NCBI RefSeq assembly: GCF_002282855.1
Contig: NZ_NRIR01000008.1
Span: 1-64,000, forward strand
Length of the DNA stretch: 64,000 nt
Direction: 5' to 3'
Source of the DNA: Paraferrimonas sedimenticola
GTDB lineage: Bacteria > Pseudomonadota > Gammaproteobacteria > Enterobacterales > Shewanellaceae
Both the position numbers and the translations under genes were made by a program. This document shows positions 47,115-56,377 of the stretch, one piece after another (position 1 is the first letter of the stretch; every line of letters starts with the position of its first letter). The notes beneath the pieces are model-generated. The model made no database searches and was not told where the DNA came from. It saw nothing but the letters and a program-made list of their open reading frames with translations.

Positions 47115-47974
47115 TACTTGCCTCCCAGTTTCTTAGCTAGGTCATCCATGGAGACTTGAGGATTCCAAGCACCGTAACGATCGGCAGCGTTTGGCAGCTG
47201 CGTCATCGGGCTTAGGGGAACGGTATTCAGTAGCCCGGAAAGGTTTAAATCCACGCGATTGCCTTCACCGTCCACGCCGTAGTAAGTCATGCGCTTGCGA
47301 GCTTCTTCCGCCTCTTTATCGGCGGCATAACCTTGGATGGCGTTGCCTACCAGCTGCGAACCGGCGTTAATACCAGCGGACCACAATAGACCTTCACCGG
47401 CTGACATACCGGCAGCGGCTGGCGCGGTATTCACGGCAGCATTAGCGGCGGCGTCTGCGGCAGTTTTGGTGGCTGCGTCTGCAGCGACGTTACCCACGGC
47501 AGAACCGGTTACACCATTGGCGGCAGCATTCGACGCGGCTGCATCAATCATGAGCGTTGGGCCTTGAGTGGCAGGCAAGCTAGTGGCGGCAGTTGTCGCG
47601 GCAGTTTTGGTGGCAGTCGCGGCAGGCGCAGCATTACCCCAAACACCGGCACCGACAGCGCCTTGGGTTGCGGTTGTTGCAGCGGCACCACCAGCGGCAC
47701 CAGACCAACCACCGGCAAGCGCTGAGCCTGCACCAGAGAAGTTACCAGCCATGAGCGCGGTACCGGCAGACTTCACGCCGGTCCAGGCACTAGCAATGCC
47801 GCCAGCGGCTGTACCTCCCGCCGACATAGCGCCGATCAATGCTGCTCCACCAAAATACACAGCTGCAGCGACAGCGGCGACTTTCACCACCGGCTTAACA
47901 GCCTTCCACACTTTCTTGACCACTTTCTTGGCGCCGTTCCATACCTTCTTAACGGCTTTCTTTACAGCACTCAT
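47114..47974 (-). CDS. Ala/Gly-rich putative ejection (pilot) protein
   Basis: A 286-aa protein. The N terminus is strongly basic and amphipathic (KKAVKKVWNGAKKVVKKVWK, residues 5-24) and leads into a hydrophobic segment (about 30-52, VAAVAAAVYFGGAALIGAM). The middle is Ala/Gly/Thr-rich low complexity. A cationic amphipathic helix next to a membrane segment suits a protein that inserts in the host membrane during DNA entry. Function is inferred from composition and position. Confidence 0.65.
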   Translation of the reverse strand: MSAVKKAVKKVWNGAKKVVKKVWKAVKPVVKVAAVAAAVYFGGAALIGAMSAGGTAAGGIASAWTGVKSAGTALMAGNFSGAGSALAGGWSGAAGGAAATTATQGAVGAGVWGNAAPAATATKTAATTAATSLPATQGPTLMIDAAASNAAANGVTGSAVGNVAADAATKTAADAAANAAVNTAPAAAGMSAGEGLLWSAGINAGSQLVGNAIQGYAADKEAEEARKRMTYYGVDGEGNRVDLNLSGLLNTVPLSPMTQLPNAADRYGAWNPQVSMDDLAKKLGGK

Positions 47975-47983
47975 AAGGAACTC

Positions 47984-48430
47984 CTAGACAGATTTTGAGT
48001 ACAGCCCGCCAATTGCTTGGAAGCCGTGACGTTCATAAAGCTGACCAATCCGCGCTGCGTCGGTGTGGCCTGAGCTAACCCCTAGCATCAGGGTTTTCAC
48101 TTTCGGAAACTGGGATGCCCAACGGATGAAGCGACGCAATAGCCAAACGGCTTGGTCGCCATGCTTGGGCGAAACACAAAACGCCATATCGGTGGCGTAA
48201 GCGTCTTTAGAAAAGAAATGCTCTTCCCAAAGAGCAATCAAAAATCCAACCACCTGACCGTTAACTTCAGCAACAAAGCAGTCCATGGTTCTATCGGAAA
48301 TCGCACGGCGCACCATGTAGCGAGCTTTCTTGTCGCTAAACTCCACAGGGTATGAAGGCGATTCCGCTAAGGTGGCTTCGCCAATCGCTAAGATGGCATC
48401 AATGTCGTTGTGTGTGGCCAGTCGGATCAT
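47984..48430 (-). CDS. Phage GNAT-family acetyltransferase
   Basis: A 148-aa GNAT domain protein. IRLATHNDIDAILAIGEATL opens the fold; CFVAEVNGQVVGFLIA and AFCVSPKHGDQAVWLLRRF (the acetyl-CoA loop, less canonical than Q/RxxGxG/A) follow, and YERHGFQAIGGLY closes it. It lies inside the block of putative internal virion genes, so it may be packaged or act on virion proteins; the target is unknown. Confidence 0.78.
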   Translation of the reverse strand: MIRLATHNDIDAILAIGEATLAESPSYPVEFSDKKARYMVRRAISDRTMDCFVAEVNGQVVGFLIALWEEHFFSKDAYATDMAFCVSPKHGDQAVWLLRRFIRWASQFPKVKTLMLGVSSGHTDAARIGQLYERHGFQAIGGLYSKSV

Positions 48431-48433
48431 GAA

Positions 48434-49933
48434 TTAAGGCTCCGCTCGAGTTGGACCAAAGGAACCGCCACTGCCATCGGACGGACCACCTGGCGTTGCA
48501 TAGTCAGGCGGGAATACCCCCGGCATTTCGGTACCATCACGACCGCCGCTATCGTCAGGCGCTGGCGGGTACGGGGTACCGCCAATACCGTACAAGGTCG
48601 ATAGCATGTTCGAGTGTTCGGCCAGTTGGTTGCGGATCATTTCGACGGCTGCTTTTTGCTGCTCCGGCGTCATGTTCGGGTTGTTCAATGCCAAACCCAT
48701 CGCTTCAAGCGCTTGGTTGACGGCAGAGGCTTGCGCGTTGGTGTACTGAATGCGCATATCGTGGTCCATGCCACGCAGCTGTTTTTCCATATCCGCTTGA
48801 ATCTGCGCGTTGAGCTCGCGCCAGCGTTGATCGTTTTGCAGGGTTGAAAGCTCTTTCTGGTAGTTCTGCAAAATGGCATCGCGTTGCTGTTGCAGATCCG
48901 CGCTGAGCTCCATGTTTGTAATGCCGTACTGCTGCAGCTGCTCGTCGCGCTTGGCTTGCAGTTGTGCGTTGAACTGCGCCGAATCCAAACCGTACTTTTG
49001 CAAAATCGCATCGCGACTGGCTTGCAGTGCGGCTTGATGATCCATGCCTTGCAGTTGGTATTGTTGTGCCAGGGCATCGCGTTCGCGCTGAATATCGGCC
49101 TGCTGCATGAGGGTTTCAAACTGATAGTTGGCGTTCTTATCCGCCATGCTCGCATCGTGTGCCATCGCTTGATTGGTTTTCTCGGCATCATAAGCTTGCT
49201 GCCAGCCAAGCTGCTGCGCCTGGGCGTGCGTTTGTGCGTCTTGCTGTGCAATCGGCAAAGCACGGTCTAACATCGAGCCAAGCGCGGCTGAAGTGGCAAT
49301 AGAGCTGGATTGCAGCCCACGACTAGCGGCGTATTGATTGGCCAGTGCGGCGGCTCGCTGCATTAAAGGGCTGTCGGCATTCAGAATGCCTTCCATTTGA
49401 TTCGCCACCATCGAAGCATCGTTCGGGTTGTACTCGCCTTGCGGGGCAAGCGTTTGGCCTGCGTAACCTTCTTTGGTGAATTCACCACCGGCAGGGTTTA
49501 CTTGCACTTGTGGCGCACTGGGTAGCTGACCTTGCGGCACATCAGGCATCACGGCATCCGGCACACCGGCTTGAGTGGCTGGCGGTGGCGCTGCTGTTAA
49601 TGGTGGGATCACGGTACCGGGAGTCGGTGGCGCACTCGGGTCGGATTGCTCGCCCGGTTGTGGGGCCGGCTGAAACTGATCCGAAGGTCCGCCCGGCTGC
49701 GTCACAAGGCCCGGCTCTTTAATCGTCGGGTATTGCGTCTGGTAGGTCGGGGTCAACGGTTGAGCGGTGTAATTCTGCCCAGTAGAAGGCGCACCGGTAG
49801 CCGATAGCAAACTGTCCTTTTGGATCGGTTGAATGGTGTTACCAGGCACCGGCGAATAAACCGGCGTTAATACCTGGTCCTTTGCCTTTTCGATTAAGGC
49901 CGGTTGCAGAGAAGAGTCGTTTACAGTGTTCAT
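48434..49933 (-). CDS. Gln-rich repeat phage protein
   Basis: A 499-aa protein. The first 200 residues are Pro/Gln-rich and probably disordered; the C-terminal part is helical. From about residue 284 there are at least three consecutive 22-residue repeats starting RDALAQQY, RDAILQKY and RDEQLQQY, with a fourth beginning RDAILQNY. The 22-residue period (3 x 7 + 1) suits a long coiled coil. A tail-tip or internal virion role is inferred from position. Its start overlaps the stop of the spike gene by 4 bp. Confidence 0.7.
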   Translation of the reverse strand: MNTVNDSSLQPALIEKAKDQVLTPVYSPVPGNTIQPIQKDSLLSATGAPSTGQNYTAQPLTPTYQTQYPTIKEPGLVTQPGGPSDQFQPAPQPGEQSDPSAPPTPGTVIPPLTAAPPPATQAGVPDAVMPDVPQGQLPSAPQVQVNPAGGEFTKEGYAGQTLAPQGEYNPNDASMVANQMEGILNADSPLMQRAAALANQYAASRGLQSSSIATSAALGSMLDRALPIAQQDAQTHAQAQQLGWQQAYDAEKTNQAMAHDASMADKNANYQFETLMQQADIQRERDALAQQYQLQGMDHQAALQASRDAILQKYGLDSAQFNAQLQAKRDEQLQQYGITNMELSADLQQQRDAILQNYQKELSTLQNDQRWRELNAQIQADMEKQLRGMDHDMRIQYTNAQASAVNQALEAMGLALNNPNMTPEQQKAAVEMIRNQLAEHSNMLSTLYGIGGTPYPPAPDDSGGRDGTEMPGVFPPDYATPGGPSDGSGGSFGPTRAEP

Positions 49934-52900
49934 ATTGCTATTCCGCCTGAGCCGGGTAGTGGTAAGAACTCCCAGTTCTGTTCTCGGTAATCCAGAATCA
50001 GGAGGTCGCTTTTGAAGATTTCCATTTGGCTCGCGTCCAATGCGATTTGCAGATGACCGCTATCTTTGTTGGTCATCAGCCAGTTGTACTCGGTTGCATC
50101 GTCAATCAGCTCGAGCTTACAGCCACGCATGATGCCGCGCAGGCTGTTGATGCGGTTGCCGTTCGCGGCGGTGGTTGCACCAAACATAAACTTGCCCACA
50201 TCGTTCGAGCTGCCCACGGTGACACCGTAAGACTGCGAAGGAATGAGCGGAGCGCTTAAGTTGTTGTGATTGATGTTGATGCGCGTACCCCAAGTGTGAA
50301 TTAGGGAGAATTCCCAAAAGCCTTCACGCAGCGGGGTAATCATCTTGATTTCATTTACGTGTCCGCCTAAGCACACTCGCAAAATGTCGTAGTTCGGACC
50401 GGTAACTTCGATAAACATGCCTGCGCCGGTCGAACCTTCGTTCTCGTTCGAGCACTGACTAAACAGTGAAATGGTTGGCTTGTTGAACGAAATACGGTCC
50501 AGCCAGAAACTCACCGACCAACGCGAGGTTTTTGGTGAGGCAATCATTTGCGAAGGTGCCTGCAAACCACTGGCGTAACCGGTCAGCTGGTAAGCCCAAT
50601 AGCCTTCTACTGGCTGCGGTGGTGGCTCTACCGGCTGCACAATGATCGGGTCTTCGTCTTTCGGCGGCTGGTCTGGATCAGGGTCCGGTGTTGGATCTGG
50701 GTCTGGGTCCGGCGTTGGGTCTGGGTCTGGGTCTGGAACCGGATCAGGCTCCGGTACTGGAATCGAGCCCAAGCCATAGCGCAACAAGTTGGCCCAGGCT
50801 AAATAGGTACCGTGCCAGCTCAGTGTTGGCGCGACGTCCTGCATCATGGTGAACGCCTGATCGACCACTCGGTCATCCCAAGCTTGCAAGTGAATCCAGT
50901 GCCACGCCGCACAAACTTGCTCGTCACTGCTCGATATACCTGAACCATCGACAAACTCACTGTAGCGCGGGTTTAAGAACATCACTTCGGTAAGGTTGTT
51001 GGCCAGCGCCGTCATCAGCTGGTTATCAGGATTGCCACCGTCTTGCTGATACGCCAGCAGGAATTCGATATTGGTATCGCCGTGGTTCAAATCCTCATAA
51101 GTGGTGCTTGGGTCAGATACGTGATGCTGATAGCGCGATCGGGCGTACTTGCCGCTGTACTCCACCGTATCTTCAAAGAATTGATAGAGCTTATGCACGC
51201 GAGGCATGTAATCCGTTGCGCCGCCATCCCACTTACTGCACAGCATCATCGCGTGAGCCATGTTTAGGTTGTGGTTCTGCGGCAATGGGCGCGAGTAAAG
51301 CCCGTTGTCAGTCACTAGGTCATTGCCAACGTGCGGGTAGTAGAACGAACCGGCAACCGTTGGCTGCTTGGTTTCTGAGTAGTCTGTATCGTGACTATCA
51401 ATGATTTCCTTCGCGTCCGCTAAGTAGCCTGCAATCTTGGCATCAAAACCGCTAATTCCACGGCTCTTAATGAAGTCCACTACCAACATGATGCTGCTTA
51501 GGTTGCGACCGTCTTGCAGCACTTGAATGCGCCAGTTATAGCCGTCTTTCACGTAAGGCAAGCGCCAGCCTGGTGCGGCAATGCCTCGGTTGTTTAGGAA
51601 GTATTTCGGTGCCGAGCCGTAGCCATCGGTTAGCACATTGATTTCGCCACGCGCTTGGCGTCGCTTATCGGTGTAGTAAAGCATGTGATCGCACAGCTCA
51701 ACCGCCCAATCGAGATACTTGTAATCGTTGAAGGTTTCGGCCATCGCCAAGTAAGCACGAATCCAAATAGAGCCACGCCATACAAAATCGCCAGTGTCAT
51801 CGCCGTTGGTACCGGTGGTGTACGGGCGAGCGCCCGGATACAAATCAGCAAACGCCGCATCCCAATCCGCTTGGCTTTGCACTTGCGCTTGGGTCAAGTC
51901 AATCACAGCAGGCCCAGGTGTCGGCGGTGGGTCAGTTGGATCAGGCGTTGGATCAGGGTCGGGATCAGGTGTTGGCTCCGGGGTAATCGGCGGCACAATC
52001 GGATCGTCCGGTAGAACGTGCGTTGCATTGTGAACCGTCATCGTAGTGAAGTCGGTTAGCGTCACACCTAAGAACGGGAACAAGCCTTCAAAGCCCTGCG
52101 CGGTGTAATACATCGGTAGCGCACTGCCGCCCAAGTCTTCAATGCTGAGCGCCTGCAAGATGCCTTCAAAGTAGCCGTTGCGCCAGTATGCGCGGTCGAA
52201 CACTAGGGTTGCAGGGTCCACGTTCGTAAAGTCAAAGGTAGCGGTTGTGGTTGTGCCATCGCTTAAGGTCAGTTGGCCATCGCCTATTAGGATTTCTAAG
52301 AAGCGAGTGTTCTCAACGTCCAGCTGCCCATAGATGCCGGGATAACCACCAGCTGCACTTTGATACTGCACATCAGCAGACTTCACGCGCACGCTGTAGC
52401 CCGTTGCACTGTCGGCAATCAGGTGTAGCCAGTCTTGCGGGTTGGTCAATTCGCCAAACCATGCACGAATGCGAACGCTGCCAGAAGCGTTGCTAAATAC
52501 GGGATAGGTGCCATAGGTGTTCACGCCATTAAAGACGGTACCCGCACCAGCAGGGCCAACCGGTTGCACCACATCAGGACCGTCAATCACAGGTGGTTGC
52601 GTTGGCGGCTCCACTACGACTGGCGGCGGCGTTGTTGGTGGCGGTAAGACTGGCGCCAGCGAATCTTCCACTAGCGCTTCGTAAGCCAGCTGGAAACGGT
52701 TATCCGTGCGTTGGCCTGTGTGCTTCAATACCAAGCCACCCAACTCAATCGGTAGTGGGCGCTCAATCTCAAAGTTCTCATGCAAGGCTCGCATGTAGGC
52801 TTTGCCCTGGCGAACGTAGAACAGCATCGCATCGCCGTTGTGTGCGTCATCCAGTAAATCAAAGCCTGCCAGAATGTTGCGACCTAAGCCCAGTGGCTGA

Positions 52901-53586
52901 GTCACGAACGCGGCATCGTCCGGGCTGTACCAATACAGCTTCAGAGTGTTGTAGCCGATGCGATAGAAAATAATGGGGCGTCCAGCCTTATCGAAGGTTA
53001 ATTCGATTTCCTCAATGGTTTCGGTTTCATTGAATACAAACAATGGGAACTCCCAACCGTCATAGCTGGCGATCTCCGCGCTGGCGTTTAACGAAAGATT
53101 GGCTTGCGCACTCAGGAACAAGCGAAGAGAAAGGTCAGTGACCGATTGAAGATTGAAGCTAGAATCTGCGCCAAACTTGATACCGTTGAAATACTCCACC
53201 AAGGCGTAAGCCGACAGTTTGGAAGTGGCGACCTCTAGCGGTGGCGCTGGCGTATTTACGTCACGAATGAGCGCATAAGGCGATAGCTTTGATGTGTCCA
53301 CATTCGGTGGCGGTACCGGCGTATTAACGTCTTTAACGAGCGCGTAAGCCGATAGCTTTGATGTATCAATGTTGGTACTTTGCATCGGTTCGGTGCCATC
53401 TTCGGCAATCAGGGCGTAAGCAGAAATTTGACCAAAACGCGATCCATCAGTCGTTGGTGGTCGCTCGCTAGTCTCCACAAGGGCGTAAGCAGAAATTTGA
53501 CCAAAACGCGATCCATCAGTTGTGGGGAAACTGCCCTTGTCCTCAATCAGCGCATAGGCGCTTATCTGGCCAGTTTTTGCAGCCAT
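49930..53586 (-). CDS. Multidomain tail spike / receptor-binding protein
   Basis: A 1,218-aa protein. Residues 8-165 hold six copies of a SAYAL-containing repeat (ISAYALIED, ISAYALVET, LSAYALVKD, LSPYALIRD and so on), probably the virion anchor. A beta-rich laminin-G-like domain (about 345-485) is followed by an Asp/Pro linker, then a helical region (about 570-930) with WRGSIWIRAYLAMAETF and repeated helix pairs resembling an (alpha/alpha) toroid as found in polysaccharide lyases and glycosidases. A second DP-rich linker leads to a C-terminal LamG-like domain (about 990-1218). It is likely to bind and perhaps degrade a surface polysaccharide; enzymatic activity is not proven. Confidence 0.75.
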   Translation of the reverse strand: MAAKTGQISAYALIEDKGSFPTTDGSRFGQISAYALVETSERPPTTDGSRFGQISAYALIAEDGTEPMQSTNIDTSKLSAYALVKDVNTPVPPPNVDTSKLSPYALIRDVNTPAPPLEVATSKLSAYALVEYFNGIKFGADSSFNLQSVTDLSLRLFLSAQANLSLNASAEIASYDGWEFPLFVFNETETIEEIELTFDKAGRPIIFYRIGYNTLKLYWYSPDDAAFVTQPLGLGRNILAGFDLLDDAHNGDAMLFYVRQGKAYMRALHENFEIERPLPIELGGLVLKHTGQRTDNRFQLAYEALVEDSLAPVLPPPTTPPPVVVEPPTQPPVIDGPDVVQPVGPAGAGTVFNGVNTYGTYPVFSNASGSVRIRAWFGELTNPQDWLHLIADSATGYSVRVKSADVQYQSAAGGYPGIYGQLDVENTRFLEILIGDGQLTLSDGTTTTATFDFTNVDPATLVFDRAYWRNGYFEGILQALSIEDLGGSALPMYYTAQGFEGLFPFLGVTLTDFTTMTVHNATHVLPDDPIVPPITPEPTPDPDPDPTPDPTDPPPTPGPAVIDLTQAQVQSQADWDAAFADLYPGARPYTTGTNGDDTGDFVWRGSIWIRAYLAMAETFNDYKYLDWAVELCDHMLYYTDKRRQARGEINVLTDGYGSAPKYFLNNRGIAAPGWRLPYVKDGYNWRIQVLQDGRNLSSIMLVVDFIKSRGISGFDAKIAGYLADAKEIIDSHDTDYSETKQPTVAGSFYYPHVGNDLVTDNGLYSRPLPQNHNLNMAHAMMLCSKWDGGATDYMPRVHKLYQFFEDTVEYSGKYARSRYQHHVSDPSTTYEDLNHGDTNIEFLLAYQQDGGNPDNQLMTALANNLTEVMFLNPRYSEFVDGSGISSSDEQVCAAWHWIHLQAWDDRVVDQAFTMMQDVAPTLSWHGTYLAWANLLRYGLGSIPVPEPDPVPDPDPDPTPDPDPDPTPDPDPDQPPKDEDPIIVQPVEPPPQPVEGYWAYQLTGYASGLQAPSQMIASPKTSRWSVSFWLDRISFNKPTISLFSQCSNENEGSTGAGMFIEVTGPNYDILRVCLGGHVNEIKMITPLREGFWEFSLIHTWGTRININHNNLSAPLIPSQSYGVTVGSSNDVGKFMFGATTAANGNRINSLRGIMRGCKLELIDDATEYNWLMTNKDSGHLQIALDASQMEIFKSDLLILDYREQNWEFLPLPGSGGIAI
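53411..53520. repeat. 69-bp tandem repeat in the spike gene
   Basis: A stretch of about 41 bp starting AGGGCGTAAGCAGAAATTTG recurs almost exactly 69 bp (23 codons) later. It encodes two of the six SAYAL repeats and shows the newest duplication in that N-terminal array. Confidence 0.75.
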
Positions 53587-54689
53587 TAGACGCTACTCAC
53601 TAGCTTGTGACCAATGCGTAAGCCATCCAGCTCGGTCAGATCCCAATCCCCACCATCCGGTGCGTCGACAAAGATGTGCGAGTGAATGTTGTAATCCGCC
53701 ACGGTGGTTTCAAAGTTTGGTGAATAATCCGTATTGGTGCCGTCGTGAATGAGACTTTGGACGTTGGTGGTCAACGGCACCTCACCGGCAACCGATTGGC
53801 AAATCTCAACCGCTAGCACAGTACCCGCGTCGGTCCATGCGGTTGAACCGTCCTCAAGTCCATACAGGTTTTCGTGGCCCACGGTGGCAATTTCCACATG
53901 CGTACTAGGCGTTAAATCCCAAGTGGTATCGTCCACATCGTCATGATGCAAACCGCCGCTTGACGCGGTGGAGCTGGCGGCAATGGTGTCGTCGCTGTTG
54001 GGGTAGAGCGGCACCACACGAAGCACCCCAGCATAGCCGTTATGCTTGCTGCCGCTGCCGTCCATGATGGCGAGATGATCAAAGTCAACACTGTCGGAAT
54101 AACTACTGTTTGAGTAGCCGCCCCAGCGTACCGAAACTTGACCGTCAAGCGCTGCGTCGGCAGTGATGATGCCACTGGTATCGTCTATCACTACGCCGTT
54201 ACGGTAGACCTTTATCGATCCTGTCGCCGTGGTCGCTAATTCAATCTCAAAGCAGTAGTGATCAATTTCATCAATCACTAGCGCTATGGGGTTAGTGTTA
54301 AGTTTCGGATTACCATCATCCATTGCCCCCAACGAAAACTTAAACTCTCTCACCGCAACGTCAGCAAAATCTGTAGCTAGAGTAATCAGTGGGGTATCCG
54401 CGCCGTTCCACACCTCAAAAATGCGCTGATAATGGGCGGTTGAGATTGAAAGATCGTGGCCAGTTCGTTTAAGCCAGCAATTGATAATCAATTTATTGCC
54501 GCTCATGGTCATTTTTTGGGTTTGACAAGAAACAAGCCGGAAAGCACTACCTATCGCGCCAGCACCAAGCGCCGTTACGTCTTGATTGCTAAACACGCTC
54601 GTCCATTTGCCGCTATTGAGCATTTGCGTTGTTGCGGTGGCGGAACTGCCAGAGTAATCATCCAGCCCGTCCATAAATAAAAGTGCCAT
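53586..54689 (-). CDS. Phage structural protein, paralog B
   Basis: A 367-aa beta-rich protein starting MALLFMDGLDDYSG and ending LDGLRIGHKLVSSV. It is a clear paralog of the next gene upstream (54700-55800): both share MALLFMDG, VYRNG/VYKDG followed by a strand, LxVLPLxPNxDDxIAA, and the GGDWDL/GGAWDL ending. The jelly-roll-like strand pattern suits a tail-associated or carbohydrate-binding protein. It overlaps the spike start by one base. Confidence 0.75.
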   Translation of the reverse strand: MALLFMDGLDDYSGSSATATTQMLNSGKWTSVFSNQDVTALGAGAIGSAFRLVSCQTQKMTMSGNKLIINCWLKRTGHDLSISTAHYQRIFEVWNGADTPLITLATDFADVAVREFKFSLGAMDDGNPKLNTNPIALVIDEIDHYCFEIELATTATGSIKVYRNGVVIDDTSGIITADAALDGQVSVRWGGYSNSSYSDSVDFDHLAIMDGSGSKHNGYAGVLRVVPLYPNSDDTIAASSTASSGGLHHDDVDDTTWDLTPSTHVEIATVGHENLYGLEDGSTAWTDAGTVLAVEICQSVAGEVPLTTNVQSLIHDGTNTDYSPNFETTVADYNIHSHIFVDAPDGGDWDLTELDGLRIGHKLVSSV

Positions 54690-54699
54690 AATTTCCCCC

Positions 54700-55800
54700 T
54701 TAACTGCTGCTGATGTGCTTGTGGCCGACTTTGAGCGCGTCTAGCGTAGCTAAGTCCCACGCACCACCATCCGGTGCAGCGTCAAAGATGTGAGAGAAGA
54801 GTTTGTGAGCGACGGTCGTTGCGGTGTGCGTATCACCTTGAGCCGTATTTGTGCCGTCGTTGATGACAGCCGCTATCTCACTATTGGTTGGCGCGTTGGT
54901 GCCGACGTTCTGCTTCACCTGAAGCGCGATCACCTGGTCCGCGTCAGCCCAAAGCGTTGAGGCGACCGGAACGTCATACAGGTTCTGATCGCCTGCAGTG
55001 GCGGTTGATGTGTAGGTGCTATCGGCACCGTTGAGAAATTCATCGTCCACTTCTTCAAAGTGAGAGCCACCATTAAGCGCGGTGGCGCCTGCAGCAATGG
55101 CGTCATCACCATTAGGCAGCAAAGGCAGTACGCGAAGAATGCCAGGGTAATCGTTATTCTCGGCACCACCGCCATCCATCACAAAGAGATTGTCATAGGC
55201 CAGCCTTTCCCAGTAGTTACTGGATTGCACCTGACCGGCAATGATATTCACGTTTGCATTGTGCGCCGATACGGTGGCGACGTTTTGAATGTCAATAACC
55301 TTGATGCCGTCCTTGTAGACTTGCACGCGACCGGTGGCGCTAGTGGACTGGTCCACAATACAAACAATGTGGTGAGTCACGTTTTGCTCGAGCGTGAAAT
55401 AATCACCTGCTCCACCGAGCTCAATGCCTTGGTAGTTAAAACTGCCGCGCTTGGCATACACGCGATTGGGCTTGCTCATGTTCATGCTGAGATTAAAGTG
55501 ATTGTTAATCCCTACAAGACGTTGCCACGCGGTAGCGTTGTTCGAGGATTGTTGAGAAGTGCGGCGAACGTGAAAACCGATGATCACGCGATTACCGGCA
55601 ATCGGCAGGCTTTTAGTCTGCCAGTAGCTTGAGTCGTCGTTAAAGACTAATGCGCTGCCCAGACCATCACCGTAGGCGGTTTCACTGGTGCGCTCCATGC
55701 CAGATGATGAAACGTAATCACCACTGCCGAGCATTTGCGCTGAAACGTTGCTGGCGCTGGTATCGTAATGATCAAAGCCATCCATAAATAACAAAGCCAT
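54700..55800 (-). CDS. Phage structural protein, paralog A
   Basis: A 366-aa protein starting MALLFMDGFDHYDT and ending LDALKVGHKHISSS. It is the tandem paralog of the 53586-54689 gene and is nearly equal in length. The copies have diverged well beyond a recent duplication, so both are probably kept for function (for example two tail appendages or a hetero-oligomer). ConA/LamG-like fold is inferred from the strand pattern. Confidence 0.75.
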   Translation of the reverse strand: MALLFMDGFDHYDTSASNVSAQMLGSGDYVSSSGMERTSETAYGDGLGSALVFNDDSSYWQTKSLPIAGNRVIIGFHVRRTSQQSSNNATAWQRLVGINNHFNLSMNMSKPNRVYAKRGSFNYQGIELGGAGDYFTLEQNVTHHIVCIVDQSTSATGRVQVYKDGIKVIDIQNVATVSAHNANVNIIAGQVQSSNYWERLAYDNLFVMDGGGAENNDYPGILRVLPLLPNGDDAIAAGATALNGGSHFEEVDDEFLNGADSTYTSTATAGDQNLYDVPVASTLWADADQVIALQVKQNVGTNAPTNSEIAAVINDGTNTAQGDTHTATTVAHKLFSHIFDAAPDGGAWDLATLDALKVGHKHISSS

Positions 55801-55810
55801 CAGTGACCCC

Positions 55811-56146
55811 TTATAAATTCAATGCAGTGTTAGCGGCTTGCAGGATTGCTTGACCGTCTGCTGTCATGTTCGCGTCAGTAACATCGACGCGGCCTTTGAA
55901 GGTGGTGCCTTCCCAGTAGCCAATCCATGCGACTGCATCGCCGTTGGCTAAGTCGAACAACACATCAGCACTGAGCTGACGCGAACCGTTAACCGCTGCG
56001 TTAAAGGCGCAAGACTGGCGAGCGTAGCTAGCTGAAGCCAGTTCGTTGTCGGTACCGTTTTCGCCGGGATCACCGTCATGCAAACTCACGCTGTCGATGG
56101 CCATGGCGTTGAGCATTTCGTTCTTTAATGCGTTGCTGGAAATCAT
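55811..56146 (-). CDS. Phage tail fibre-associated protein
   Basis: A 111-aa protein with SVSLHDGDPGENGTDNE, SYARQSCAFNAA and AWIGYWEGTTF, a pattern common in small tail-fibre or tail-tip proteins of dsDNA phages. The function is structural by analogy. Confidence 0.7.
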   Translation of the reverse strand: MISSNALKNEMLNAMAIDSVSLHDGDPGENGTDNELASASYARQSCAFNAAVNGSRQLSADVLFDLANGDAVAWIGYWEGTTFKGRVDVTDANMTADGQAILQAANTALNL

Positions 56147-56156
56147 GCTGTCATCC

Positions 56157-56375
56157 TCACGATTGTTTGGCGGCGAATAGCACTACATCGCCATTGGCGT
56201 TTTGAGCGACTGCCCAATAACGTTGATTGTTTAAGCCTGAGTCGTCGCCCAGTGCCTGTGGACCAATTGCTTTGTCCTGAATCGCGTGCGGAAGATTTGG
56301 CGGCTCAGGAAACGGAAACATGGGGTATGGGCCGGCTTCGGTAATGTCGGACCATTGGGGATAGTTGGGAAACAT
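56157..56375 (-). CDS. Small hypothetical phage protein
   Basis: A 72-aa protein rich in Pro and aromatic residues (MFPNYPQWSDITEAGPYPMFPFPEPP) at the N terminus, then NNQRYWAVAQNANGDVVLFAA. Not recognised. It fits tightly between two structural genes (2 bp and 10 bp gaps). Confidence 0.6.
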   Translation of the reverse strand: MFPNYPQWSDITEAGPYPMFPFPEPPNLPHAIQDKAIGPQALGDDSGLNNQRYWAVAQNANGDVVLFAAKQS

Positions 56376-56377
56376 GC

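Noticed and set aside
50660-50760. Repeated GGGTCTGGGTCTGG-type sequence, considered as CRISPR or minisatellite
   Set aside because: In-frame coding for an Asp/Pro-rich linker in the spike protein; no spacers.
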